From Aphrocallistes beatrix (lineage: Eukaryota > Porifera > Hexactinellida > Sceptrulophora > Aphrocallistidae), in contig OY725501.1 of the NCBI GenBank assembly GCA_963281255.1, positions 759,882-823,881 on the forward strand: DNA of 64,000 nt, given 5' to 3'. The first letter of the stretch is position 1. Every line of letters begins with the position of its first letter. Both the position numbers and the translations under genes were made by a program. Below are positions 11,312 to 24,200 of the stretch, piece by piece. The notes below the pieces were generated by a model. That model was not told the DNA's origin. It did no database searches and saw nothing but the letters and a program-made list of their open reading frames with translations.

Positions 11312-12074
11312 CAAGCGCGCTTCGCTTGCTTGCGCTGCGGCTTGCGGACACTGCGTGTCCGCAGAGTCGCCCTGCGGGCGCCTGGAGTTACTCAATCTAA
11401 CCTATTCTGGGATTTTTTACTTTATATAAATATTTTAAACAAAGGTTAACGAAAAATTTCCCATATGGATCCGAAAATATAATATTCGATTTCTACACCC
11501 CTAAAACTCCATGTCAACCGTTGGAAGCTAGTCTCTAGCCTATTTTTGGAATTTTTTTACTTTAGTATCTATTGTAAACAAAAGTAGACAAATAATTTAT
11601 CATATCGATCTGAAAGTATGATATTCGAAATCTACACCCCTAAAAATCCCATGTCAACCGTTGGAAGCTAGTCTCTATCATAATTTTCAAAATTCGTCAA
11701 ATCGTGTGAAAATATGTATATAAAGGTATGAAAATATGCAAATAACCTTTTTACTGCCATACACTATCATATATAATTGAGACATTTATATAAGTTATTG
11801 CTTTGAAGTATTAATAACAATGACAGCCTATAATAGTGTCGTATAAAGAATTCTATTGTGAAAGTGAAGCCGTACAGTATTGTATAGAAAAGGTGTGAAA
11901 AATTGTTTTCCATTTTTTTTGCAGAGGTGTGAAAATTTCGCTTAGATTTTCGAACTTAATCCTAGATTCATCATTTGACACCTACATGCCAATTTTCGTA
12001 TCTCTACGACTTGCCAATTCTTCAATCAATTCGGACAAACAAACAAACAAATCCTAGCGTTTTAATATATAAGA
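11312..12074 (-). mobile_element. Full-length Helitron-like F2 element
   Basis: Read on the minus strand it starts TCTTATATATTAAAACGC, passes a (GTTT)n tract and ends in GCGCGCTTG. It sits between A and T with no duplication. Near the 3' end lie two hairpins: TGCGGACAC/GTGTCCGCA and GGCGCCC/GGGCGAC. The middle holds two tandem copies of an approximately 110-bp unit containing CATGTCAACCGTTGGAAGC. Non-coding and non-autonomous. It is the best reference copy of F2 in the window. Confidence 0.8.
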
Positions 12075-12216
12075 TAATAGATTAATAAGTCAAATCATAG
12101 CATTCTGTTTATTTACAGAGGGCTATGGTAAATTTAATTTATTTCAGTATCAATCAGACAATACCGATAATGTCTTTATTTGATTTTATATTAAATACAC
12201 TCTTATATATGACATA

Positions 12217-12465
12217 CCCCGTAAACTGGGGCGACTTTGGCCCTAAGAGGTGACTTTGTCCCACAATAGCAATTTTAATAAAATATACTCAAACTTATGA
12301 ATCAATGTAATCACATTGCTAATATGTTGAATAAAACTCTCAATATATCCACAGGTATTTAAATCGCAATATTGTTTGAGTATATTTTAGTTTGAGTATA
12401 TTTTATTTAAATTGCTATTTTGGGACAAAGTCACCTCTTAGGGTCAAAGTCGCCCCAGTTTACGG
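12217..12465. mobile_element. MITE with about 80-bp inverted repeats, TA target
   Basis: Starts CCCCGTAAACTGGGGCGAC and ends with its inverse, flanked by TA. The arms extend about 80 bp (through GGTGACTTTGTCCCA), so most of the 249 bp is a hairpin. The TA duplication points to the Tc1/mariner/pogo group. Confidence 0.75.
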
Positions 12466-12559
12466 TACATACATATTATTAATTGAATTACATTCTACTA
12501 TTAGCTGTAATAGACATAATTCTAAAGAAAACTCTTTAAATAGTAAATAGTATACTATA

Positions 12560-14160
12560 AAAAAGAGGTCTCGTCAGTCACTGTCCCATTCGCTCGATGA
12601 CTGTATACGACCCGATAAAACATGGTTCCATCCCATCCGACCGAGGTTCGTCTCTCAGGAAAACCATAATACCTCTCTCTACGTCTGTCGGTGAAGGGCT
12701 ACTTTTGTAATTGTTCTTCATTTTGAACCGTTCTAGGTTAGAAGTGGCCTTAGAGTTTGCTACATCCATTGCAGTGGTGACCTCCCCCAACCACTCTTGA
12801 GCGGTAACCTTATCATTTCCAGTAGTTGGGATAGGAAAATAAGAAAGTGACTTAGGTAGATTCCACTCCATACAGTACCGCGATAGGTGGTATTCAATAC
12901 TGGCGCTAGGTAAGTAGTTGAGATGAAAACTGACTACTTGTAGGATCGTAGGCCATTCATCCTTTTTAAATCATCTACGTATCTTCCAGGAGACAGCACA
13001 TTACCTGTTTGACGCTTTGAACTCCCCTCTCGGTTTGACCATCGCCTCTTGGATGAACTGGGACGTTTCTCAGTCCTAAATTTATCAAGTGTTTCTCTAA
13101 CCAACTACCCGTCAACGTTTGGGCCTTGATCACTTAACATGACCCTTGGAGGGTCATGTCTATAAATCCATCCTTGAAATACGCCCGAGATACTGATTCG
13201 GCTGTCTGGTCTGCCATTGGATAAATCTCCACAAACTTAGATAGTAGATCAGTTAGCAAAAGGATATCTGTGACTAGCAGTCGATCATGATAGCGTTGCG
13301 ACATCCTAGGCTACTGCTTGTCTTGGTTCCTCGGCAATTACAATCCGCTCAAGAAGTTCCTCAGTCGATTCTTGGGCTTATTTTTTTGGGTAAACCAGAT
13401 ACCCTTTGCAAAAATGCTCCATATGAGGTATAGATCCCCAAAAGAAGTATCAATTAACTTTTTCGACAGTTTTTCTAATACTTGTGGGTGCGAATCATTG
13501 TGAATTCGCATTAAGACTTCGTTTCTCAGACTGCAGTGGGGTATGACAACTTGATCGCCTCTGTACAAAAGCCTTCCTCTGACTTGCATCCTTTTATGTC
13601 GTTTAAACCTTCCTGAATAGATTACCCATCGTTCTCCAGCTGACTCAACGCCAAAGAAGTGCCTGACTAAGCGTAAATCTTCTTTATAATTCATTGAGAT
13701 CAGGTATAGAAAAAGGTGACGCTCGATATGGTCAACATCATTGTTCACACTCTGGTCTACATCGCTAGAGTCTGGATAGGTAATTCTCATTTCCTTATCT
13801 TATTGAACTTCGTTTTAATCGCCTCTAGCTCTTGGATTCATCTCAAAAACTTGTGTCTCTGGTCTTTCTGCCTACCGAGCCAGCGGAGTGGGTTATGATC
13901 AGTCAAGAATATGACCTTGCGTGCTGCCATCTTTGATATCCTGGAAAAATCTGACGGCAAAATTTTCCTTCTCTTTACTTCCAAACTGTAGGCTTAGACT
14001 GATCGTTTGGTTCACTCGATCTTCTTCTTTTGAATCATATGAAAGGCGACGATGCTTGGGGAAGACTGGCTGGAGTAGTATGAAGAACATCCTGACAAGA
14101 AGCATGGAAATGACCCACTCCTTTTTAGCTTCGGACTTGCTCGAGGGATTTCTCTGACTG
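12560..14160 (-). mobile_element. Ty3/gypsy-type LTR retrotransposon fossil (RNase H to integrase)
   Basis: Minus-strand remains of the pol region, from RNase H through the integrase zinc-binding domain to the integrase core. It carries several breaks. No paired LTRs were found. It is somewhat better preserved than the 8890-10480 fossil, so perhaps younger. Confidence 0.65.
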
Positions 14161-14191
14161 TATCGTCAGCCTTTGGCATCTTGTGGGTGTA

Positions 14192-14490
14192 TCTTATATA
14201 TTAAAATGCTAGGATTTTTTTGTTTGTTTGTTTGTTTGTCCGAATTGATTGAAGAATTGGCAAGTCGTAGATATACGAAAATTGGCATGTAGGTGTCAAA
14301 TGATGAATCTAGGATTAAGTTCGAAAATCTAAGCGAAATTTTCACACCTCTGCAAAAGAAATGGAAAACAATTTTTCACACCTTTTCTATACAAAATAAA
14401 TGACTACAATATCATAATATAAATCATTGTACGACACTACAATATATCGTCATTGTTATTAATACTTCAAAGCCACAACTTTTCAATATT
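14192..14490 (+). mobile_element. Helitron-like F2 element, 5' part only
   Basis: Starts TCTTATATATTAAAATGC after A, with a (GTTT)n tract and the block GAAGAATTGGCAAGTCG. The 3' hairpin end is missing. Confidence 0.7.
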
Positions 14491-15217
14491 ATCTTCTCTA
14501 AAGTGTTTGATACAAATGCAATATAAGTTCATCAATATGCTCTCAATGTAGTCGAATCCATGCTTGTTTATGTTCAGGTAGTGTTTTTGGAATCCGAAAA
14601 CATGCGATCTTTGCGGTCATATATGAATGAATAATTGCTAATAGATTTATTGAAAAGACAAAGGTTTAGTATTAAATAATATGAAAGCATGATACGTATC
14701 TAATATGAGAATTGCTAAGCCTGGAAAGAAGTACCTAAAATATGTTTAGAAAGTGTGGTTAATTAAAAAAAGTTGATACATTTAATTTTGGTTTAACAAT
14801 AAATCCATCTTCAACCGCATCCCTGCTCTATTTTTGAGAGGTAAACTGATGTTTCGTCGCTCATATTTGTTGTACCAAATACATGATAAATTACAGTAAA
14901 ACACAATGCGGCAAATATCTAACCACCAATCATGCTGCTATTTGAAATGAATTGCTCCTGAAATCAATTGTCCTGAATTTCACCAATGTATGTTCTATAG
15001 TCGAGGTTTTCCTAAAATCTTTTGGGGACTCAAAAGTATTCAACTGCAAATACAACAATCAGAATATATACGTAGCACACTATAGTCACATTCCCGAATT
15101 CAAAACACATACATGCATTGCACTCATACAAGTATATGTATGCCGAGTTTTCTAAAATATAATACACTCATAAATTCAAGATTCTTAAGTAGAACTCTCG
15201 TCCTTCTTCTCTTTCAT
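14491..15217. other. Spacer 3' of the receptor gene
   Basis: No recognisable gene. On the minus strand this is downstream of the R2 stop codon and should hold its 3' untranslated region and polyadenylation site. Confidence 0.35.
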
Positions 15218-15274
15218 CTACAGATGGACAGAGCAGTACTCGTTGAGCAAAGAATAGCAAGTTGTATAGCAGGA
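15218..15274 (-). CDS. R2 exon 11: end of the PTP domain
   Basis: Phase-0 acceptor after TTTTAG. Reads SCYTTCYSLLNEYCSVHL and stop. YTTCYSLLNEY matches the last helix of PTP domains (YxFCYxxLLEY). The glutamine-bearing Q-loop that should precede it is gone (VPTL-SCYTTCY). Confidence 0.75.
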   Translation of the reverse strand, partial: SCYTTCYSLLNEYCSVHL

Positions 15275-18200
15275 CTAAAATAGAATTAATGTACTTTAAT
15301 AATTCATCATTATCACTGAAAAGCAGATTTGAACGAAAACCGATGTCGGAATTTGATCAAAATGTAAATAGGAAAATAATCGAAAGTGAAAAATGAAGAA
15401 ATAGGAATTTCCACTACAGCTGTAGCTATGTACAAGCTTGTACTATCTACTAGATGTCTTGATTTTTAGCCGCTATGACTCGAGGTCATCCGAAAATGGA
15501 AATACAGTGAATTCTGGTTATATTCTTATTTATGTATTAGATACGATAGCTACGAATTTTCAGGCGACAAATTTTCCGCCATTCTTCCAGCCGTGCTGTA
15601 CAGGTATACAAAGCGCGCTCTTACTCACTTATAAAACTGGAAGTGATGGAATTTGGAGGAAAAACTAGATAGTGCATACTACATGATAAAGGGATCTTTA
15701 CGCAAAATTTGGTGACATGTGATCGTAAATTTCGCAAGTTCAAGCGTATTAAAGCACACTTAAGAGTTGAAAACACTACTTACATAAAATGTGAATATAT
15801 ATAGGTATGCTTACCAGGGTAGGGACGACATGCATTCTACTTCTCCGAAGTTTCCTCACGTTATTGAAGATGTTGATGACTTTTGTAGCATGCATTTCGT
15901 CAATAGCATTATGTACTGTCATTAGAATTCCTGTCTTAGCTATACCGTCTTCACAGTGGATGATGATAGGTTTGGAGGGCATGTCTTGTTTCTGTTTGAT
16001 GATTCTATTCAATAAACTCACTACACAATTGAAATCTACAAGAGTAGAATCTTCGTTCCAAATCGGAGAAATACACTGAATAAATGAATGTTCTTTATTC
16101 TCCAGAGTATCTTGTAAAATCAGCTCATTTTTGATGAATGCATTAGATTCAGTAAAATTTGTTAATTTGCAAATAAAATTTTCACATTCTAACTCTTCAT
16201 TCGTATTTTTAGGCCAATAACACACTCGAGGTGACCCCCCTTCCATAATTTGAGCTTCTTCATTTCTCGTGGTTAGCATTACAACCATACTGGCTTCAGT
16301 CTGGTATATCATATGAAGAAAGTCCCTCAACGTAGCCTTAGAAGGATGCATAGTTGCAATAAACTGGTGCATATTTATCCAACTAGCATTGATGTAGTTG
16401 CAGTCACAGTTGGGAGAAATTAGCAAAACCCTGTTTTCATCATACGGGACGATATTGTTGTGCATATTTTTAATCCTATTTTCGGGTTTTGTTGCCTCCA
16501 CAAATGAAATTTCAGACATCTCTCTACATTCCAAGTTCAAATGCTGGAACTCATTATGAAAGATAGAGTCTTCCCCAAGTCCAGACTTAACATAATTGGC
16601 ATACGTTTTTGAAAACTCTTTTGCTGAGATAATAGTTGTTGCTATTGGTTTATTAGCAGTAACAGGATGCATTTTTGTAACATTATAGGAAGTAGCATTG
16701 GTTTCTGTAGAATATTTTAACTCGCTAAGGTTGGAGTTCACATAGTCTGGGCTAGGTTTTGTTTGAATGTCTAAATTTAACACCTCTTCTCCTTCAAATG
16801 ATACTAAAGTACTTTTATCTATCTCCATATAATTCGAATAAATATCTTCTTGAATATTTTTCGGTGTTTTGGTAGATCCAGTGAGATCTGTTCGGATAAA
16901 TACATTTTGATATTTGGGAGCCGATCCCTCCTTAACAGTTCCCAATTCATTTATATCTGCATTCTGTACTTCAGATTGACCAACGCCATTATGCGCTTTT
17001 GTTACAAATTGAGTTTCAACAATCTTCTTAGTAGATAAGGTGTCGGGAGATCCAGGAATAGTAGAATAGTAATGGGATTCTAAAGTGTTTGATTGTTCTA
17101 AACCAAAGTTAATACAGTGCAAATATGACTCATCTAGGTTTACTGTCAAAGGTGTCTTAGATGGAGTTCCAACATTCCCATCATGATCACTGCTTTTACG
17201 TCGCTTGCAAAAAACAAATAAAAGGATGAGCAGCACTATCGTTATAATTACTAGAACTACTACTACGACAATTATTGGGACTGCTATTATAATGGGATTG
17301 AAGCTACCATTTAGTGATTCATTGGTTGTGGGAGACATCGTCTGTCTGGTTAGTGGCATTGGTGTAGATGCAGGTGGAACGGGAAGAACATTTATCAAGA
17401 TTAGAGCTGTAGTGTAGTTATTACCTGTCTGTGCAGTTTTGAATAGTGAATATGTACCCGCATCATCTGAACTTAGTATATCTATTGTATATATGGAACT
17501 GTTTATTGTCCTGATTGAAGAATTAGCAAATAAAATCCTCCAGATGCATTCTTGAAGACTACATTCGAACATGACATTAGAAGTTGGTAGTTGGATATCA
17601 ATGGGAACTGGATAAGGAAAAAATGGATTACTTTCATCACTGAAAGTTGTTTGTAAACCATCATAGCTAAGAGTAACTTTTGAGGTATCTAGAAAAATTA
17701 CAACAATATCAACATTGATTAATGTAAAGAGAATAGTTTCAGATTTAGGTACCTCTAACAGAAATATCAGTACGTCCCAAAACAATTGCAGGACTATCGC
17801 GGTAGAAACATGTTAAAATGTGTTGACCTGCTCCCACAACTGAGAATAGGTAACTCAATGAGAATGGATTTGTAAATTCAGGATTGAATGTCCGAGTATC
17901 TCCGTCCATCACTCTCTCTGTTGTCCAATATATGATATTGTTTGGTATTGATGCATTAACATAGTACAGCATTGCAGAAGATCCACTTGTGTATGAGACC
18001 TTCTCATCAAAATTGATGACTTGAACTATCAAAATTTAGAATTTAAAACAATTGAGCTCCAGAAGAAATCATTAACAAACACTAACCTATTGAATCTCGG
18101 CGTGCAACAAATATTGTGTAAGTTTCACTTTCATCTACTTCACAAGTGAGATAAATTGGTGTTGTGATATTTATAATGTCGATATTGTATATAGTAACAC

Positions 18201-21200
18201 CAACATCTGCTGTTAACTGTATTCTATTTGAATTTAGTTCAGAGTGAATATACCACTCTACAGTGGTGGTAGAATCAGGTCCTATACACAATACTGTCGT
18301 GATCATCTCCGTTAAGAAGAGACTTGATCCGTTTGCTAGAAAGTCTGATATAGATGTTGTATCATTAGTAATGAAGCTACCTACAAATGCATATGTTATA
18401 TACTAGTTTCTAGTGCTTCTACAATTTGAAGGCAAATATAAAATGCGACATCAAAATAATTAAGTAGGACTACGCTATTATAACATTATTATAATTCCTA
18501 TACATATTGTTAAGTCTTATATATTTACATGCTTAGCAATGTTTGAGACAAAGTAAAGTAATTGTGCGAATACATACACAACAATACTGGCATGAAATAT
18601 CGTTAAGAGAATATTCAGAGCGAGCGATTTCTATTTCTCAAAATTTGCAATTCTAAAAAAAATTCAGAACGGGAAAATTGGGGTTTCAATCGTAAAAATA
18701 TATACAATATACACATAATAATCATTTTATATTATCTGTCAAATTACCAATAAAGTTGTGAACAGTGATATTTATTTGGAATGCAGGGACTTCAACTCTA
18801 TCCCAGTTGTAGAGATAGAATGTATACAGCCCTATATGCTGTACTAAGATATATGGATATGTTAATGAGGAATCTGCTTGATAAGTTCCATCTGGAAGTT
18901 TCCATCTTCCTTCTATGTTACTGGAAAGTGTAAAGTTTTGTGGGAATCCTTGATATGAGAGTTGTATAGTGTTTGGATAGACTTGTGAATAAGTCTGACT
19001 AACGGATGGATTGTAGGTAACTGTAAGTCTAGGTTCTAGACATAAACACACAATATAAATTAACATATCTGGAAGTCTGCCGAATTGTTTCCTTACCTCG
19101 AACTATTAATGATATAGATAATATATCAGTGCTTAAGACTTCACAAACGTAGTTTAACGATGAACTGGACAAGCTTGACACTAAGATGGGATTATTCTTG
19201 GTTAGCCTAACACCTACTCTCCATCTATAACTAATGGGGTCAATACTGTTATTCATAGGGGCACACAGTAGCAAGATGTCTGTTCGATCGATTCCTCTTG
19301 CATAGCTATATGTACGTCCTTCTTCAGCAACTAAATTATTGTTATCAAATAAATCTGAATTTTGAAATGTATCATATTTTATTGCATTGAGAACAATACC
19401 TGTAGTTACTTCAAGGTCAAACACTCCAACTGTATAAACTGACAAAGTCCCATCCTGTTTCTGAATTCTACACAGATAGAATCCTTGTTGTGAATTGAAG
19501 ATTGATATATATTTAATCCCTGGTCGAAAATTAAAGTTAACAGAGTCAGCTGTAGTATTCGTCGACATGTCGTCGTTGTGGGAGTAAATCCAATTGGTGT
19601 AGCTAGAGCTGGGATTGATGACATCTCCACATATCAGCGTGACATTTCGATACAATACTGTGTTGATTTCCAGTTCTTTAAATCCCAAATTCTCTTTGAA
19701 AAGCTCTCCAAATAGCTCTCCTAAATCTTTAAAAAGATTACATCACTAAAATACAAATATATTTTTGAAAAGTTATAAAATTTGTGACCATAACGTTCAT
19801 GATTTGAAATGTACGAAATCCACAATTCAGCCTTACTATAAATAAATTCACATTATAATTATTAAAATTTCCAACTAGAATAGAGGGATACAAACCTGGG
19901 TTGAATTGAGCATTACCATTCCTCTTGCATATGTAACTATTCGTCAGACTGCTACAATTGTAATTATTCCATTCATTTATTCCTGTAACTTTATTCCTTG
20001 CACAGTCATCAGAATTTGCAATGTTATTAGGAGCTCCACTAGTCCACATATCATAACTGAACATCTCTCCATCAATCCAATGATAAGCGCCATTATTCAT
20101 ATTTGTACTGATTAATCCGATCCAGCAGTCATCAGCTCTATAAGGTGTCCTCAAGAACAGCAATGTATTCTCATCTTCAGATGTGATACTAGCTAGATTA
20201 CCTCCCCACATCACACAGTTTGATTGAGCATCATACCAGCTGATAGGATTGACTAACTGGAATGTTCGATAGCAGAAATCATCATTCGTGAATTGACACT
20301 CTCTGATGTTGGCTATATTTTGGACAAGTATATACATTGTATAACGGTTTTAGTTAAAGAGGATTTAGAGCCCATATTGTGAATACATAGGCGTCGGCTC
20401 CGGTAGGATTGGTAGGGCCACGGCCCTACCAATAATTTGTTGAAGGCTATTATCTTCCATTGCCATAATACTGTTTGTCCAAAATAGCACCACTAATCCT
20501 CACCCATAGTCTACGCCCCTGAAATAGATTAATTATCTTTTTTGGTCTCTGAAATATGAACCAAGAAAGAGTTTTTCGGGTTTTGGTTATGAAAATTACA
20601 AAGAGAGATCCGATGTCATTTGAAAAAGTACTATGTGATATTTTGCACATTCATTAATCTAACTAGATTATAAGTCAGGTACAAATCGAACTCGTTAACA
20701 ACTATCATGTCAAAATATGCACGAAAAAAACCCGCAGGGGAGGATTTGATTTATTACATCAAATGTCATTAAATTTATAGAATAAAATAAATTTCCAAAT
20801 TTTTTATTCAAAAGTTACATTATGAGTTACATACCTAACTTCTGACAATAGAAGCAAGATAGAGTCTCTGCCATGTTTAGAGCATTCCATCCTTCACCAC
20901 TATCTCCATTCATAGATCTCAGAGAATAATACTTATCTATTGATGTGATGTTAGGAGTCTGTCCTGGGTAGTTTCTATATGAACTGTCACTACCATCTAC
21001 CCAGATAATACTCTCACTTCCACGAGTTGATATTTCCAGACCAATCCAACACTGAGTATCATTACCAGCTGCTAGACTATACAGTGTCCTATCCTCAGCT
21101 GCTGATCCTATGCTAGCAAGACTTCCTCCCCAACCTATGCACTCCTGTAGAGCTGTGTTCCAGGTTACTCCAGGCCATGATGCGTAGAAGTATCCAAACA

Positions 21201-24200
21201 CTGAATCACCGTACAATGTTTCATTTTCTACTCCTGAAAATGAGAGACTAATAAATTAATCAATGGGGAATGCGGAATATGTCTTACGAAAATATCGGAA
21301 AATGTCCTACAACCAATTCCGGAATATGTCCTACATATTTCCTGATGTAGGAATATTTCCTACACAGTAGGGAAGTAGTATAAATAGGATGGTATAATGA
21401 GGCTTTTAAGGGTGTTGTCGTTGTGTCCGCCGGAGGCTCCCTTCGGTCGCCTGGAGTCACATTGGTTAATTATAAGGGAGATAACATCTCTAAATATGTC
21501 TGTCCTACTGTGCTAATCGATATCACTCGAAAAATCACCAAATTTGTGAATTTAAAAATTTTTGATGCGTAAATGATGACGTCATAACAAAGTGATGAAT
21601 CATCATTTTTTAATGATAGTTGCATCATATGTGAGACATGTTAGTATACAGATTCTATTAAAATTTCAGCCTTCTATCTCCTATAATGGCTGAGTTATGC
21701 CCGAATAACTGTGTTGCTTAACTTTTTAAAATGTGACAATGACGTCATACTTCCATGATGAGTCGACATTTTCGTCTGAGCTCAGAACTTACTGGAGCCA
21801 TAGCCAAAAGAGTCCCACATGCCAAAAATCAGCTTTCTGCGCCTGGCAGTTTCTTCAATCAATTCGTAACAGATATATATATATATCCTTACTATTAAAA
21901 CTCGATGATTGTATATATATATATCTGTAACGAATTGATTGAAGAAACTGCCGGGCGCAGAAGGCTGATTTTTGGCATGTGGGAGTATTTTGGCTATGGC
22001 TCCAGTAAGTTCTGAGCTCAGACGAAAATGTCGACTCATCATGGAATTATGACGTCATTGTCACATTTTAAAAAGTTAAGCAATACAGTTATTCGAGCAT
22101 AACTCAGCCATTATAGGAGATAGAAGGCTGAAATTTTAATAGAATCAGTATACTAACATACCTCACATATGATGCGACTTTCATCAAAAAATGATGACTC
22201 ATCACTTTGTTATGACGTCATCATTACGCGTCAAAATTATAAAAATTGACAAATTTGGTGATTTTTCGTGCGATATCGATTATAATAGACAGACGTATTT
22301 AGAGATGTTATCTCCCTTATGATTAATCAATGGTGACCACAGGCGCCCAAAGGGCGCCTCATGCGGACACGAAGTGTTCGCCGCGCGCGGAGCGCAAAAA
22401 AGCGAATCTCCCAAATAATTAACCAATGAGACCTCAGGCGCCCAAAGGGCGCCTCCGGCGGACACAAAGTGTCCGCCAGCCGCGCAGCGCAAGCAAGCGA
22501 AGCGCGCTTGTATATATACAAATATTAATCGAGTTTTAATAGTAAGGATAAATTCCGAAGTATTAAAATGCCCTAAGTGTCGTTATTGATGTAAATATTT
22601 GTAAAAAAAGTTAGAAAAGGGGACTAGTATGAATAGGAATCATAGGTAACATCAATAGCGTAAAAAGAAAACAAATCGGAATCATAGGACATATTCCGGA
22701 ATTGGTGTAGGACATATTCCCACATCAGAAAATATGTGCGACATATTCCGAGAATTGAGGTTGTAGGACATATTCTGGCATTTTTGTAGGGCATAAGGCT
22801 ACTCAATCAATGTACAACGAAGTCTCCAAATAATGAACACATGGCCTTGCCTTTGTCCGTTAAAGAGAGATGTCAGCTTCTCGGAGAGTGCTTAACTATA
22901 CATATGTTGATGGTAAAGTACTTCCCTTCCATTAGGTTTGTCCATTGTAGAGGAGTTGTTCCCTTTTCGAAGTGCCCGTTTTGGGAGACTCCACTGTAAA
23001 GTAGACCTTTTTCTTGAAAAGGGCATAGTAGGCATTCAAATTTGATCTTATTTGATAGCCAATAGACTATTTCCTAGTAAGCAATATCATAATTTCTACG
23101 TCTAAATTCAATAGTTTACGAGTTATTAAACAAATTATCAAATGTGGCCAATATGATAAATTGTCTAATAATTCGTAAACCATTGAATTTATACGTAGAA
23201 ATTATATTATTGCTTAATAGGAAGTAGTCTATTGTCTATCAAATAAGATCAAATTTGAATACGTAGTAATTGCGGTTTTCAAGATATGACCAAAACACGT
23301 TTCAATAGCAACGCTGGAATAAAGCAACATTCCATTAAATAAAATCCTAATGACTCCGTGAAAATCCTTCGATTCTACTTGGAACATATGATTAAAAGAC
23401 AGATATATAAGATGTTAAGCGTGGACAAGTCTTTCCAAACCGTTTTTGATTCTCAAGTCTAGTTTTTGAGATAGTGTCTCAAAGTCGGGTTTTCCGTTTT
23501 GTGCTAGCACATCCTAATAGTAGTCCCCCGTCCACTTAAAATAAAGTTTGGAACATAAAATAGGAGCAAATGCTTCCAAATTTGAACCATGGATAGTTTA
23601 CCATATTTACCACCTGTTAGGACCACAAGTAAGTTAAAAGGACAAAGATTGTACAGGGGTCTAAAAAAGTAACAAAAAAACGAACGTCCGCTTTTTTTCG
23701 TAAATCAGGAATAAAATCACTAAGTTGATGTGATTTCGAAAATCGAGTGGTCCTACGGTTATCGAATAATGATATAGAACAACCTTAAAATTTTCAGTAT
23801 TTTATCGCAATCCAATTCTGACCCTTTTTAAATTTAAAAACAGTCAATTTTGAAATTTATATAGGGATTTTAAGTTCAAATGTTAAAACCAATGTAAAAT
23901 GAGTCATTAAGGATAAATAAAACTACAAGCATATTTTCTAAATGCATATTTTCGCATTTACACTAATGATTTTCACATATTCGAAACAAAGATCAAAAGT
24001 ACCCTGAAAATTCAAAAAATTCCTTAAGGCCCTCTAATTCCGATTATTTCAGGTAATTGTGAATAATTATTTACATGGCCGTAGGACGCAGTGCGCCAGG
24101 TGTGGCGGCCGCCGCACCAATATTATCGGCTGCCCACGGCGTTAGTGAGGCATAGGTGAGCATCGTTTGAGTTTTTTTGGAAAATTTAGTAATGAGAACG

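Larger units (their letters stand above)
21255..22815. repeat. Inverted-repeat element in an R2 intron holding F1 copies
   Basis: The stretch 21255-21365 (GGAATATGTCCTACA words) is an imperfect inverse of about 22690-22815. Between the arms lie two Helitron-like copies. It looks like a TIR or foldback element about 1.5 kb long that was a landing site for other elements. Family unknown. Confidence 0.5.

Noticed and set aside
15807-16079. Plus-strand frame opposite the PTP exon
   Set aside because: Antisense shadow of the receptor PTP domain.
19406-19630. Second minus-strand frame in Ig exon 6 of R2
   Set aside because: Out-of-frame shadow; the true frame carries the Cys-Trp-Cys Ig pattern.
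22280-22521. Minus-strand frames with CPPEAPFGRL-type repeats
   Set aside because: Produced by the GC-rich 3' end of Helitron-like elements; the same peptides recur at every copy.
21886-22550. F1 as an ordinary TIR MITE with ATCCTTACTATTAAAAC ends
   Set aside because: The right-hand inverse end occurs only at this copy; other copies end at GCGCGCTTG, and the empty site at 63637 shows no duplication, so a Helitron-like element fits better.
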